Shown here piece after piece: positions 38,701 through 50,568 of a stretch of 64,000 nt of DNA. Made by a program: the position numbers and the translations under genes. Below the pieces are notes generated by a model that did no database searches, was not told the DNA's origin, and saw nothing but the letters and a program-made list of their open reading frames with translations. Source of the DNA: Plutella xylostella (taxonomy: Eukaryota > Arthropoda > Insecta > Lepidoptera > Plutellidae); the NCBI RefSeq assembly GCF_932276165.1, contig NC_063993.1:8628001-8692000 (forward strand), given 5' to 3'. The number at the start of each line of letters is the position of its first letter. Position 1 is the first letter of the stretch.

Positions 38701-40071
38701 ACTGCCAGTGTTCCTTATAAAAATACCTAGTATCATATCAAGAGGCTCCATTCTAGCTATAACCGTCTAAATTCGGTTGACATGTAGCGCAGTTCCAGTG
38801 ACTACAATTGGAGCCATTTCTATACAGTCGGCCGCACCGGACCGGCCGAACAGACGCAATACAATAGATGCCAATCTACACGGAATGGACGCATGCATTT
38901 ATGGACATCTGCACATTCGCACCAATCCATTAGAGATTCCAGACACGGTCCGCGCTCCGTGGGATGTTTACGCTCCTTCTGCTAATATTATAGCTGTCTA
39001 CATTGATATTTACTCGGCCAGTTTTGTATGTATAACAGCCTACCTCCTATTAAGATATTTTATGTTCTGAAAGAGCCTCAAAATCTTACTCAGAAATAAC
39101 GTAGGTTACAGTAATAATTACTTATGTCACAAAAAAAAATATTCTCACATCATTATATCAATCATTAATAAAATTTAACGGTAAAACCTTACAATATACA
39201 TTTTAAATGCTAGTAACCGAAGTTATCAACGATCATGTTTTAACACAAAATAATTATCAGAGTCGGAGGTTTAGCACATATTGTAACATTCTGAATTTTA
39301 CAGATCAAAATATCTTTAGAACAGTGTTAATTTTATGGTAAGGCTGCAAGTCTTATACCTTAGTTAGATGTAAGTATCTTAGCCTAAACGTAATCGTTCG
39401 TTGGTGAATGCGAGATCATAGCGACGCCGCGCCGCCGCCTCATCTCGGAGCCACAAAGGATGCCAATCGTGATTTACCACAGCCATCGTCTGCCGACTAC
39501 GATAACAACAAAATTACACATTAAACCAACTTCTTACACAACTTTCCCGTCTGCGGGAATATCTTTGCGAATTCCGGGGAATAATCAGACTGTCGAACTT
39601 GGCAGGGAAATTATCGTGATGTTAATAAATTACATAGATAAAGACTATCAGGTTTACTCGACTGTTTTCTCTCTTCACGTCCCAATTATCGCAATTTACG
39701 CCATCACAACAACATGTTTTGATCAATCTTTAGTTCTAGTTCGGACAAAAACCAACTGAAACCCGTTAATGCCTGGTTAACATCGACTGGGTTTATTATG
39801 CAAGTTTAAATAGGGTATTGGTTTTCTACAATGAATTGGTTCACCGCCTAAATGAGAATCGATCCCGCTGTTTTGCATATCGGCCGGTTATTTTGGGCGT
39901 CGATGCGTCGCGACTATGGCTCCCTCTGAAATGAGTCCTCGGTGCAGCCGCACGGAAATGGAGTACTTGATGCTTTCCGCATGAATTCATTATCCATACG
40001 CCATACGTGCTACGAAATTATTTTTTTTTAATAATTTTATTTAGGTATATATTATTTTTTCGTTGTTGCAG
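35709..40071. other. gene-free stretch with antisense retroposon tail
   Basis: Around 36,405-36,510 a run of about 20 T precedes sequence that on the minus strand reads ATGAATAAAATATTTTTG and then poly-A. This is a polyadenylated 3' end, so either a retroposon or a processed transcript inserted in minus orientation. Its body is not recognisable. Several 60-100 codon open frames (38,777; 39,460) lack support. No exon was found, although a 5' noncoding exon of the next gene may be hidden here. Confidence 0.4.
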
Positions 40072-40171
40072 GTTGGACGAAGCATAAACTGGTGAAGAAC
40101 GATGTGCCATCAGCGACGCCAACTATTGTACTGACAAATTAATCCCGAGTCGAGTTGAAACACCTTGAGCC
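40072..40171 (+). other. 5' UTR part of the first visible exon of the DUF4758-like gene
   Basis: The tract ATTATTTTTTCGTTGTTGCAG ends in a splice acceptor at 40,071, and the first ATG in a good frame is at 40,172. The 100 bases between are therefore 5' UTR preceded by an intron, which means at least one noncoding exon and the promoter lie upstream. I could not locate them. Confidence 0.6.
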
Positions 40172-43100
40172 ATGGATTGCAGAATCCTACTTCTGTTTGC
40201 GGTATCAGCGCATTTGTGTAAGTTTTTCAGGCATAAAAAATAATATAGGACATAATATAATAAATTTTATCAAATCGAACTACGATTGATCAAAAATATT
40301 GGAATTTCCTACATCCTACTTATTATATAGGTAGGTAATTGAAAAAAACTCATAGTGTAAGTAGGAGTAGAGGTCTTGCCCGAGGTCCTTGATCCATATC
40401 TTAGGTGGACTATCGCAGCCCACTTGCTGGCAAATGGGCTGGAACTAACAGGGATATAGTAACACGCCCGGGTGAATTTCAGATCTACTTCCGAATGTGA
40501 AAATGCATTTTTATTCCAAACTTTGCATGAAAGTCTTTAGAGAGAATTTCCACCGACAATTGCTTAGAAGTTGTTCTTTGGACGCTAGTTCCGAACATAT
40601 TTCTTTCAAGGTTCAAAAGGTGAGATTAGTCACATGGAAAAAATTTACGATGTTTGTGCTGAAACACACACAATTGTTTCTCGAGACCATTATTCCAAGA
40701 CATTACCATAAAATATTTAGGTTTTGCTGTTCAAATAGCACTATATTTGTTTTCATTCCCATTTCTATTCTATCCATCTAGTCCACACGACGATATGGAC
40801 TCCTTACATCTTTACAAGACATTTAACAACAAATGGCACTGAAGTAATGTCTTTTTTATCACTTTATTCCCCTCGTCTCTTTTTATGTGTTTAGACGTGT
40901 TGCTCATTTCTTGACTTTATAATATTATATTTTACTATGAAATACACAACAGTGTCAGCTATAAACTCAAGACTGCTCTACCAATAAAAATTTAAAGCGC
41001 CAAGTAGCCTGTTGCAGTCAAATAGCAACAAACTGTAATCTCTATTAAATAAATATGCAGATTTTGCCAGACATTTTAGTACAATGTACCCGTTAAATTC
41101 TCATAGGAAAGTATATTTGTTTCTTCGCTCTGAGAGGAAACTAATACTATCTTGCACTCATAATATAAACGTATAACGTATAACGCATGTGATTCTGGGG
41201 GTCACTCTCTGAATAGACGAATGAGCGAACTAAAATTTTCACGCAATCGTCACGCTCCATACAACGAGATAGAGCCATGGTTCGCGCTCCGAAGCTTCGG
41301 AAAAACAAAACTGCAACACTGACCATGACTCTATCTCGTTATATTAGCGTGCCGATTGCGCGAAATCTCGTTTGTCGATTTAGAGACCCCTTAAGAGTCG
41401 TAACAAGTCATCTACTAACATACAAAACATTATGAATTCCAGGCAGCGTAGCGTCGAGCGATGGCGCCCTGCTCACACAGACGGTGTACGGTTTCCTGGA
41501 CTTCACCACCACCATCGGTAACACCGTCATGGTGTTCTCGCCCGCCTCCGCGCCCGCACCAGGTCGTATACTCGGGTCCAATAGTAGAGACATCGTCATC
41601 AGTTATTAGTCCACTGTTGGATGTGACTAGGCTAATGGTCGTATAATCGGATCCAATAGTAGGGTTAACATCATTTGATAGCTGATCGTCGACTGCTGTA
41701 GCGATTGCTTTAAGCAATAAGGCCGCCATTTTGTGCTGTTTTACTAACATATAAGTAGAATTTATTGAAAAATAAAAACTTTCATGGTGCCAACTAAAGC
41801 GTATTCTATTCTATGAACCATAAAATCGCCATTAGAACTGCAAAAGCCAAAAGCTTTACTGCTGCCTATGTGAAGTAGTATAGGTCCACAATAAGATAAT
41901 CAATAGCCAGACTAGCGTAGCTATTTTATTTCTATTTTATTTTATTTATTAACAAAAAATATATAATATATAATATATAAATAAATAATATATAGCTATA
42001 GATTTGAAAAGCAAAATCTTGGAATATGTTAGGTACACCATATTTTTTTTACTCTTCTCTTTATTGATTAAAGTTGTTACAATTTCCATGATGTTTTTTT
42101 TAGTAACCAATTAATAAATAAGTTTTTTTAATTCGTTTCCAGAACCACCAACAACTGAAAAAGTCGTGCAAGAAAACATTATCGAAACGAAACCACCGCC
42201 TATTGTAAATGCAAAACCAGAAAATATTAAACCAAGTAAACTATCAGACACAAAAGATAACACAAAGAAACCTGCCTCCCCGGTGGTTTTGTCAAGTGCC
42301 GTATCTGTCGTAACATCTCCTCCGAAAAAAGAAGAGAAACCAAAACCTGTCATCAAAGAAATAAAACAAGTCATTTCAAAAGTTGAAGTGGTTGCCAGTC
42401 CTTCCAAAATCGTAGAAAACCCTCCGAAACAAAATGCACCTAAATCAAACAAGCCGAGCCCACAATCAAGCAAAAAGAAAGAGCAACCCATCAAAAGTGT
42501 GACAAATATTGTGAGCAGTAAAGTTGAAGTCAAAGAAGGACCACCACCGTCAGCCACTCCCAAACTTCACAGTGTTGTTGAAATCAAGTCCAGTGAACCA
42601 GCTGATGAGGAACCGGCCATTTTAATCACCAACAATAACATTGGAGAACCAGAATATGACTTTCTATCCAGGCAACCCTCCGAGTTTGTTGAAGAAACAT
42701 ACAAAGTTATCAACCTACGCCCGTCAAAAGCCCATCAGCAAAAACCTAAACATAAGAATCGACCTCCAACACCGCCACCTGAAGATGATGACGAACATCC
42801 GATAGGACTGGTGACTACGTTGGGTGGAACTATTGTAAGAGATGGACTCACAACAGTTCATGAAACAAGCGTAATCGGAACTTACATTTCTGGGAAATAT
42901 GCTCAGGTTCTGAATAGCAATTCACGAGTTCTTCAGCCTTCTGGACATAAAGCAAAGATTTCGCCGACACCAACGCACAGGATTCTTAAGACACCAGCTC
43001 CGGGTATATCTAAGAATCGAGATAGACATTTGGAACCAACACCCTCAATTGATGATTCAGGATTTGAAAATAACAAGAATACTCGAAGGGCAGTAAGCAG

Positions 43101-45370
43101 CGGCAGCTCTTACAAAAACCGCGATAGAAGTCAGGTTAACAGCAACGCTAAAAATGATCATGATAGTAATCCCGGTTCAAACAAAAAGTTTAAAAACAGG
43201 GTTTCTTCGCAATCTCAGCGAACTCAAAGGTAACATATCACTTAGCTTAATCTCCGTTAAAAAATTGCATGCGGATTACTAACAGTAATTATAATACTAT
43301 ATGAGTAAGTATACTAACGGGATTTATTAAGAAGCAGAATGTTATATTTTATTTTAAACTTTAATTATTTTATTAAAGTAGTAGTAGGTAAAATGTTTAG
43401 AAATAAAATATAATTATGTAGTATCATTAATGTAACAGTAGGTGGCAAAACTCTTTAATATTTTTTTCAAAAATATTGTTTTGTTTATTTCCAGTACTCG
43501 ATATGGCCGACCAGCAAACCCCGCTCAATTGGCTACCGTCTCTGTTTTCAGTGAACCATCTGCATCGTTCTCAAACAGACGGAAGAGTAACAATCGCAAC
43601 TCCATCCAGAAGTCTTCTGTTGCTCCAACCAACAGTGAGAATCAGTCGCGCCGTGGCTTCAAGCCGCGCATCCAGCCGTCTGCCGTAGAGCAAGTCACCC
43701 CCAGTGCCTCCACCAGCGTATACAAGTTTAAGCTAAACAGAGCGCCCGGCTCAGGACGCTGGCAATACAAAACGAGCCCGAAACCAAAAGTTACCATTCG
43801 AAAAATGAAAGACGATGATGAAACCTCGACCACTCCTAGCATCAACCCGCTCCTTGACGACCCGCAATCGAATGACATCACGCTGCAATCTCGATCTGAC
43901 AATGACCTAGAACTGTCGGGCTCGCATAGTGGACCAGGCTCTCTCCTCGAGAATGATACAGATGAAAACTCAATCGAAAAATCACCTCCAGTAGAAACGC
44001 TAAGAGTGGAAATTTCTACGCCAGCTGACTTCAAAGATGTATACTATGAAATTGCTACCATTCGGTCTCCTTACACTTTCCAGGTAACACTATGTTTTTT
44101 TTATGATCGCTTTAAATCGTTACCTAAAGATGTAAAAATAGTAGTAATATATCTTGCTTATTGAAATCTTTTTGTTTAATTTCAGGTTGGACGAGTCAAA
44201 AACACCCGTATCATCACAGTCACTTCAACTATTAAAAAGAGTATAGAACCTACTGTAACGCCGACGCAAAGTTCTCTCAACGAGCCGTTGACAGAAAATA
44301 TTTTAGCGACTGCATCTCCATATGACAAAGACCATTACCTCCTTGATTCCAGCATAGCTACACTACCTGCCTTGACACTAGGATCAGACATGGAAACACC
44401 ACCTCTAGAGACCTACACTGAAACATTCAGCACCACACAGACGATGTTGAAAACGCACATATTACCAGTAGTCAGAGATATGAATATGACCAGCAGTTTA
44501 ACTTTCATACAAACGTATGTGGTAACAAGATTAGTGACAGCCACGAAAACTCTACCTCCCATGGAACTATACCAGTTCATTCCCAGCAAAACTTTGAAAG
44601 AATTCAACAGCCGTCTTGACGAAGCCGGCTCCGAGCTACACTTGGAGTTAGATTTCGGAGATAGCAACGAAGACGAGGAGGGATCTCCGCGAAGAGTCTT
44701 CCCTCCGGATCTAGACTTGGCCAATATCGGGACGGACTTTGACCTTTCGGAAGTGGACAAGTACCGCGTTCCTGACAATCACTTGAGGCTGAAGAAAGCT
44801 CACGGGCAGAACTTGAAGTCGAACCACGTGACGGAGGCGCCCGCGGCGTCCACGCCGGCGCTGACCCCCGAGCAGGCCCAGCAGCTGGCCCTGCTGCGGC
44901 TATTGAACCCCGCCGCCGCCGCGCAGATCCCCAACGTCGTCACCACCTCCAAACCCATCCTCACCTACGAAACTGTTTACGAATCGCACGTCATACCGTT
45001 CTTTGACGGCAAGAACACTGTCAGCAGCACTATATCTCGGCCCGTCGCAACGCTAACGAAAACAGAATACGAAATCGGGACAAGCAGCTTACCCGCTTTG
45101 CCGCAGCCTCTAAATCCGCTCTTCCCGCAACAATTCTCGCTAACTTCAACGCCAGTCGTGTTGAACACAGAAGTTACAGCGACTGAGAGTCAAGTTTTGA
45201 AATTAACTTTCGGCGCGAAGACAGTGTATACCACGTTGTTCAGTACCCGCGTGGTGCCGACGGTGCTGACGTCATACGTGACCTCATCCGTGGCCGTGCA
45301 GCCCAGTGCCGCGCCCGGCTTCCCCGGGTACTTCCCGCAGCCCTTCCCGCCGTTCCCCTACGTAGGATAA
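40172..45370 (+). CDS. secreted Thr/Pro/Lys-rich protein, DUF4758-like
   Basis: Coding exons are 40,172-40,217, 41,443-41,562, 42,143-43,229, 43,495-44,083 and 44,186-45,370. Phases agree and give 1,008 residues. Residues 1-20 look like a signal peptide (CRILLLFAVSAHLCS). Exon 2 carries TQTVYGFLDFTTTIGNTVMV, a motif I associate with the insect-specific DUF4758 group. A Lys/Pro-rich low-complexity stretch follows (about 60-200). A second conserved patch (TLGGTIVRDGLTTVHETSV, about 277-312) and Thr/Tyr-rich repeats (ETYTETFSTT, TYETVYESHVIPFF, TVYTTLFSTRVVPT) lie further on. The C-terminus is Pro/Phe-rich with no membrane segment, so secretion into extracellular matrix or cuticle is inferred. 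Donors are GTAAGT, GTCGTA, GTAACA and GTAACA. A phase-compatible alternative donor in exon 2 (GTAACA at 41,518) would drop 15 residues. Molecular function is unknown. Gene structure is secure; the family name is tentative. Confidence 0.85.
41197..41390. mobile_element. MITE, GGGGTCACTCTATA family, in intron 1
   Basis: GGGGGTCACTCTCTGAATAG at the left and CGATTTAGAGACCCC at the right surround two facing copies of the family's ACGAGATAGAG motif, so this is a longer variant. It lies in the first coding intron of the DUF4758-like gene, about 50 bases before exon 2. Confidence 0.75.
41562..41750. repeat. repeat patch at the exon 2 splice donor
   Basis: A 26-base motif starting GGTCGTATACTCGG at 41,562 recurs with two mismatches at 41,636. 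The patch ends in sequence that on the minus strand reads AACAGCACAAAATGGCGGCC, which I recall as a common moth repeat. The first copy starts on the last base of exon 2, so the splice donor GTCGTA lies inside the repeat. The rest of the intron to 42,142 is AT-rich filler. Confidence 0.55.
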
Positions 45371-45910
45371 GTGCATCACTGTCAGGAAATTTGTGATAGA
45401 ACACTTTCGCGAATCGCATAGAACTCCAGTGTTGTGAATTTTTGTGATGGAAACACAAAAGTTTTCCTTGTGAGCGAAACTTTGTAAACGAGAGTGCGTT
45501 CTCGGTTGTTGTACAGTGCACGTGATAAACTATATTGCTAGTGGTGAACAACAACACAATGTTGCGATTTATAGCTTTTGTGAAACTCGAAAACTCTAAA
45601 CTTGTATTTCTTATAAAGTTTTCCCTAAGCTTAGCCAGGCGATGTGAGTTATGAATACGCCAAGTAGTTGCTAAAATATATCAGATCTGCAATAATTCTA
45701 CACTGCCTTCGTTGTAAATATCGTTATTTATACTTTTCATGTTCGTTGTAAATATTTTAAAACAAAATCATAAAATAATTTAAGTTAGTGTCAAAGTTAC
45801 GAATAAAATTAGTTGTAAAAATATTTTTCTAATGTGTAGTTAGCATTGTAATGGAATTGAATACTCTTTTTTATACATTTTGTAAATCCTCTAAATAATT
45901 GATTTAATGT

Positions 45911-45940
45911 AATAAAAGTTGTATAATAAAATAAACCAGT
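45911..45940 (+). terminator. polyadenylation signals of the DUF4758-like gene
   Basis: Three AATAAA-type hexamers cluster in TAATAAAAGTTGTATAATAA and the following ATAAACC, about 540 bases after the stop codon. No closer canonical cluster is seen, so the 3' UTR is about 0.57 kb. Confidence 0.65.
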
Positions 45941-45945
45941 GTGTA

Positions 45946-47869
45946 TTGGTCATTACTCTATACATATACCTAACTATCTAGTCCTACCTATAAACTTGGG
46001 GGTCACGCTCATTGATTCACGCTACGGAAATAGTTTCCAAGCCAAGGAACTGCAGACTACGATGCAATGGAACTCAACATTTCGTTTCATATTTTGTTGG
46101 CTGTAAATTGAATTAGGTCCGCCGCAAATTCTACTGAAAATAGCTGTTTCTGTCTTTTATCCGTGGCGTGGCGGTGTGGGGAAAATGGTGAACGCAGCCC
46201 GAGGATAAACTATGATTTGAAATCTAAAGTTTAAATACAGCATTTGTCTTTCCATAAATATACGGAATGTAACTGAAATGAAAAAGAATACTTAGGAACT
46301 TACTCATCTCTGGCAAAAGCAAGGTGTTTTCGTCTCATACCAATGAATATTAATACACTCACGGGCAATGTAAATGTTCCACAAAGAAAACTTAAAAAAA
46401 AAGTCCAGTCTAATAGGACGATTCGTGGTATATATTATGTATGTTTCCAAAAACTTCTTCTCAATAAAATTAGAATTGGTGAGTAGTGTTGTTAGTCAGA
46501 TCATGGACATCAACATCAACATTGGAGTTTGATTGAGTGTTCACTAAACAGTTCAACCAACAGTATAATTTAGTTAAGCTAAACCATTTTGTATTAAAAT
46601 GCTTTTAACCAGGATTCCCCGGTAATCTTCAATATAAATTATAGTTTCACTCAGCTACTAATTGTTCCGTTTAATATTGCTGACCCTATTTACCTATTCA
46701 ATTGGAGACAAGCTGAATGATATTGGGAGCGAAAATTATTACTTATGTAAAATTAAGGAGATATATATGTACCTATATAAAGTCTATGGAAAAGCCAAAA
46801 AAAATATAATTTACGTGAATTTTCCAAAGAATTTTTAATCGGAAAGAATACCTTCTTTTGTCAATACGTACGTATGCGTAATTACGTTCATCATGTTCGT
46901 AATATTCGGGATAAATCAATACTATACTTACATAATACCTGTGTCCGATATCTACACGATCATACCTATAATAAAAAATGTATAATTATATACTCAGCAA
47001 GTAAGGCACAGACAACAACTTTTTCACAAATCCTAACAATCACTGTAGACTTACGAAAGTAAAGCAATCAAATTATTCCAAGTAAAAATATCAAATTTAT
47101 TCCGGGGTGTAATATTTCATAGACTCCAGGTTTATTTCCCATGATATCTTAATTAAACCTGTTTCGTAGCGGCAAGAGGCGAGAAACAAAGAGGCCGAGT
47201 TATGAAACTAAGATTAATGTAAGCTGTTTTGCTAACTTAATAAATGTAAGTTATTCTTTGAATTTTCTTTTATTTTCTTCTGAATTAAAACGAGTCATTT
47301 GCGCGCGAGTCGCTAATGCCCCAGTTAAGACGAGATTAGTTTGACGTTTTTTGTCTCTGATTTACTTCTTAATCTGCGTTCCAGATTAAATTGTTATGAA
47401 TTGTAAGAAATAATAAGAATGCTTATTTAAATTCTCAGTATCCGGCGCATTATTACTGCATTTAACAATAGTAAGTAGTTTAATCACAAATAATGCAATG
47501 TCTTAACCACCTTATTATCCTTCCACTGAAACTATAACGTGCGTGTGGTATGTAATGATAACGCACAGTATTATTGGTTTATGTAAGCATAATCTATTAA
47601 TTAGATCATTTACGGGAGCTGACCGCGCCTGGGCCTCGATAAACACAGGCGATGAAACCTACTTGCATGTTGAAACACATACTAAGTATAGTCGTTATTA
47701 TTAAATTTTGGATAATATTTTCCCCGATTATATAGAAGGTATACATTACTTGACTACTACCTGTTTCAGCCTGAAAGTTCCAATTAAGTATCTTTACTTC
47801 TATGTAACGTATCATCTATACCTTATGCAGCATGGATTTTCATCAGTCAAGTTTAAGTAAAGTAGTAAA
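45946..47869. other. intergenic stretch with MITE scraps
   Basis: A GGGGGTCACGCTCATTGATT fragment near 46,000 and an ACACTCACGGGCAATG tip at 46,353 are remnants of two local MITE families. No exon seen. Confidence 0.45.
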
Positions 47870-47975
47870 GTAAAGTAAAAGGTATTTATTTCCATAAAAC
47901 ATGTTTACAGTGGTTTCATCTGCAAATTCCGCACTAGGTGAACCTGTATCGCGGAATTTAGATAATTTTGAACAT
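47870..47975 (-). repeat. possible LINE 3' end with (TACTT)n tail
   Basis: On the minus strand a unique-looking stretch leads into GGAAATAAATACC and then several TACTTTACTT units. A short-unit tail after AATAAA is typical of some CR1/Jockey-type 3' ends. The body is too short to classify. It lies directly beyond the poly-A end of the next LINE. Confidence 0.4.
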
Positions 47976-49749
47976 TTTTTTTTTTTTTATTTATTTCTTG
48001 GAAAACAAACAGCATGCTTAATACATAATGTTACTTATCAAATGAATAGTACATAGGCCAGTAAAGTTTTCACAAACAATAATTTGGTACTTTCGTTGTT
48101 ACAGAGAAAAAGCTATGATTACTTAATACATTTTAACATGTTATTAGAACTTAAATATCTCAGTTATATTAATCTACTTAGTTGTAAGTTATTAATTTGT
48201 TTTATAGATTTGAATAACATAATATATAATTTATATACTTACATATATACCTTAGTATAGTATTTATGAATACATACATAAATAATAATATATATATATA
48301 TATATATAATATATATATATAGGTACAGTAATACTATAAAATATTAATTTTAATTTTACCTGTTAATGTTAATGTTATTACCCTCTTGTTTTGAAAGCAA
48401 TCTCTTAAAACAGTTTAGGCTTGTATTAAACAAGTCCAGTTTATTATATGTGGTATTATATTTGTTGCACGCTCTTATTATGAAACGGTTTTCGGTGTAG
48501 TTCCGTTTACACACAGGCGTGGAGAACAGTCTGCCCGCGGACCGAGACAAGAAGCGCGGGCACCGGAGGGACAGCCTGCTCACCAGGTAGGGCGAGTCAA
48601 TATGATTGTTAAGCAGCTTAAACAAAAATAATTGGTCACGGTGCTCCCTTCGAGTTTCTAAGGATATGCAACTGGCATTATATTCTGTAAACTTGTAATG
48701 TATACGTTTAATAAATTTATTCTGAATTCGTTCAATTGAATCAATGTGACATTGATACTGGGGATTCCAAACAGTTGAAGCGTATTCTAATATGGATCTT
48801 ACAAAGCAATTATAAAGTGTTATTAGTGTTAGTGGATTATTAAAGTCGTGACCAATTCTAAATATAAAACCTAGCATCTTATAAGCTCTGGCTGTTACAT
48901 TATTGACATGATTTACAAAAGACAACTTATGGTCCAGGAGCACACCTAGGTCTCTCACTTCAAAAACTCTAAGTAACGGTTGATCAGATATTTTATAAGT
49001 ATAATCAATTATGTTTAGTTTTATTGAAAAAGTAATAATGCAGCATTTTTTTACGTTAAGATATAGTTTGTTTTGTACGCAATACTCTGATACCCGGTCT
49101 AGGTCACTTTGCAGTTTGAGACAATCGTGAATAGAAGTGATTTTAACAAATATTTTAGTATCATCGGCATAAAGAAGTGGAAAAGAACTATTGAAACATT
49201 TAATGACATCATTAATAAAAATGTTAAACAATAGAGGACCAAGGTGGGATCCTTGAGGAACTCCGGAAGTGATAGGTACAAAACTAGAGACGTAACCCTT
49301 GACAGCTACTGCTTGAGTCCTGTCGCGAAGATAAGACTCCAGCCACCGTAGCAGATCGCCGTGCACACCGAACAATTCCAGTTTTTTTATTAAAGTATTA
49401 TGACATATTTTATCAAAGGCTTTGGAATAGTCGGTGTACACTGCATCTACTTGGTGGCCTTTGTCCATAGCATCGAGAACAATATCTATATATTCGCAAA
49501 GGTTACTCTCCGTGGACCGTTTGTCAATGAAACCATGTTGTTTTATTATTAAATAATGTCTGACAGCAGGAAAAAGCGCGTCGTAAATAATCTTTTCAAA
49601 GATTTTAGGTATTATACATAGTTTAGATATACCTCGATAATCTTTCGCATTATGCTTATTGCCGCTTTTGAAAATTGGTGTTATTAAAGATTGCTTCCAC
49701 CTAGCTGGAAGATTACCAGTGTCTAGTGACATACGGAACAATACTGTTA

Positions 49750-50568
49750 GCGTCAATTCACACGTACCACAACCACACCACGTCGCAGCGACATAATGTG
49801 GTCAAGCTGTGGTTACGTGTGAATTGTGTGACAGCGGCTTTTTGCAGTTGCGTTGTGGCAGCGACAAAATATCGATGTGGTTGCGTTGTCGCTGTCATTG
49901 CGATGTGGTAACCACGTCGTCGTGTGCAGTTTTAGGGTTAATTCAGACGTACCACAACCACACCACAGCCACAACCACACCACAACCACGCGGTGTGGTC
50001 GGGCGTATATTTTGTATTGACAATGAATAATCCAATTCACACGTGCCACATTTTGCCGTTGTTATCGACCACCTGTGTAATACGACCACATCGCAACCAC
50101 ATCGCAACCACAACGCAACCACATCGCAACGGCAACGCCGCCACGCGGCGGCGGCACCGCGGCAACCTGTTTTCCGTATTAACTGCACACGACGACGAGG
50201 TTACCACATCGCAATGACAGCGACAACGCAACCACATCGACATTTTGTCGCTGCCACAACGCAACTGCAAAAAGCCGCTGTCACACTATTCACACGTAAC
50301 CACAGCTTGACCACATTTTGTCGCTGCGACGTGGTGTGGTTGTGGTACGTGTGAATTGACGCTTATACGGAGAACAGGTTGCCGTTGCGATGTGGTTGCG
50401 ATGTGGTTGCGATGTGGTCGTATTACACAGGTGGTCGATAACGACGGCAAAATGTGGCACGTGTGAATTGGATTATTCATTGTCAATACAAAATATACGC
50501 CCGACCACACGGCGTGGTTGTGGTGTGGTTGTGGCTGTGGTGTGGTTGTGGTACGTCTGAATTGAGCC
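49750..50568. mobile_element. PIF/Harbinger-like MITE (outer copy) with self-insertion
   Basis: It is flanked by TTA at 49,747-49,749 and 50,569-50,571 within the LINE RT, where deleting it restores the reading frame (TPL then TVLF). Tips are GCGTCAATTCACACGTACCA on the left and, inverted, GGCTCAATTCAGACGTACCA on the right. The sequence is extremely rich in ACCACA and ATCGCAACC motifs. Its own length without the inner copy is 388 bp. TTA duplication and G-starting tips indicate PIF/Harbinger. Peptides readable across it are meaningless. Confidence 0.9.
49935..50362. mobile_element. inner inverted copy of the same MITE
   Basis: Flanked by TTA at 49,932-49,934 and 50,363-50,365, exactly at the centre of the outer copy. 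The left part (GGGTTAATTCAGACG tip) is the inverse of the outer right arm. The right part, ending GTGAATTGACGC, is the inverse of the outer left arm. It carries about 40 extra bases including a GCCGCCACGCGGCGGCGGC stretch near 50,140. Its own centre (CCGTATTAACTGC) still shows the unfilled version of the site used in the outer copy. Confidence 0.9.

Noticed and set aside
38777..39070. 97-codon open frame
   Set aside because: There is no start context, splice support or motif, and it sits in AT-rich non-coding sequence.
41430..41750. 106-codon minus-strand open frame across exon 2 of the DUF4758-like gene
   Set aside because: It is antisense to a well supported exon and continues into repeat sequence; the STIGPEYTT-like repeats in it come from the duplicated 26-base motif.
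42111..42563. 150-codon minus-strand open frame in exon 3
   Set aside because: It is the antisense shadow of the Lys/Pro-rich coding sequence.
49726..50510. Many His/Thr/Val-rich open frames around 50 kb
   Set aside because: They come from the ACCACA-rich MITE in six frames.
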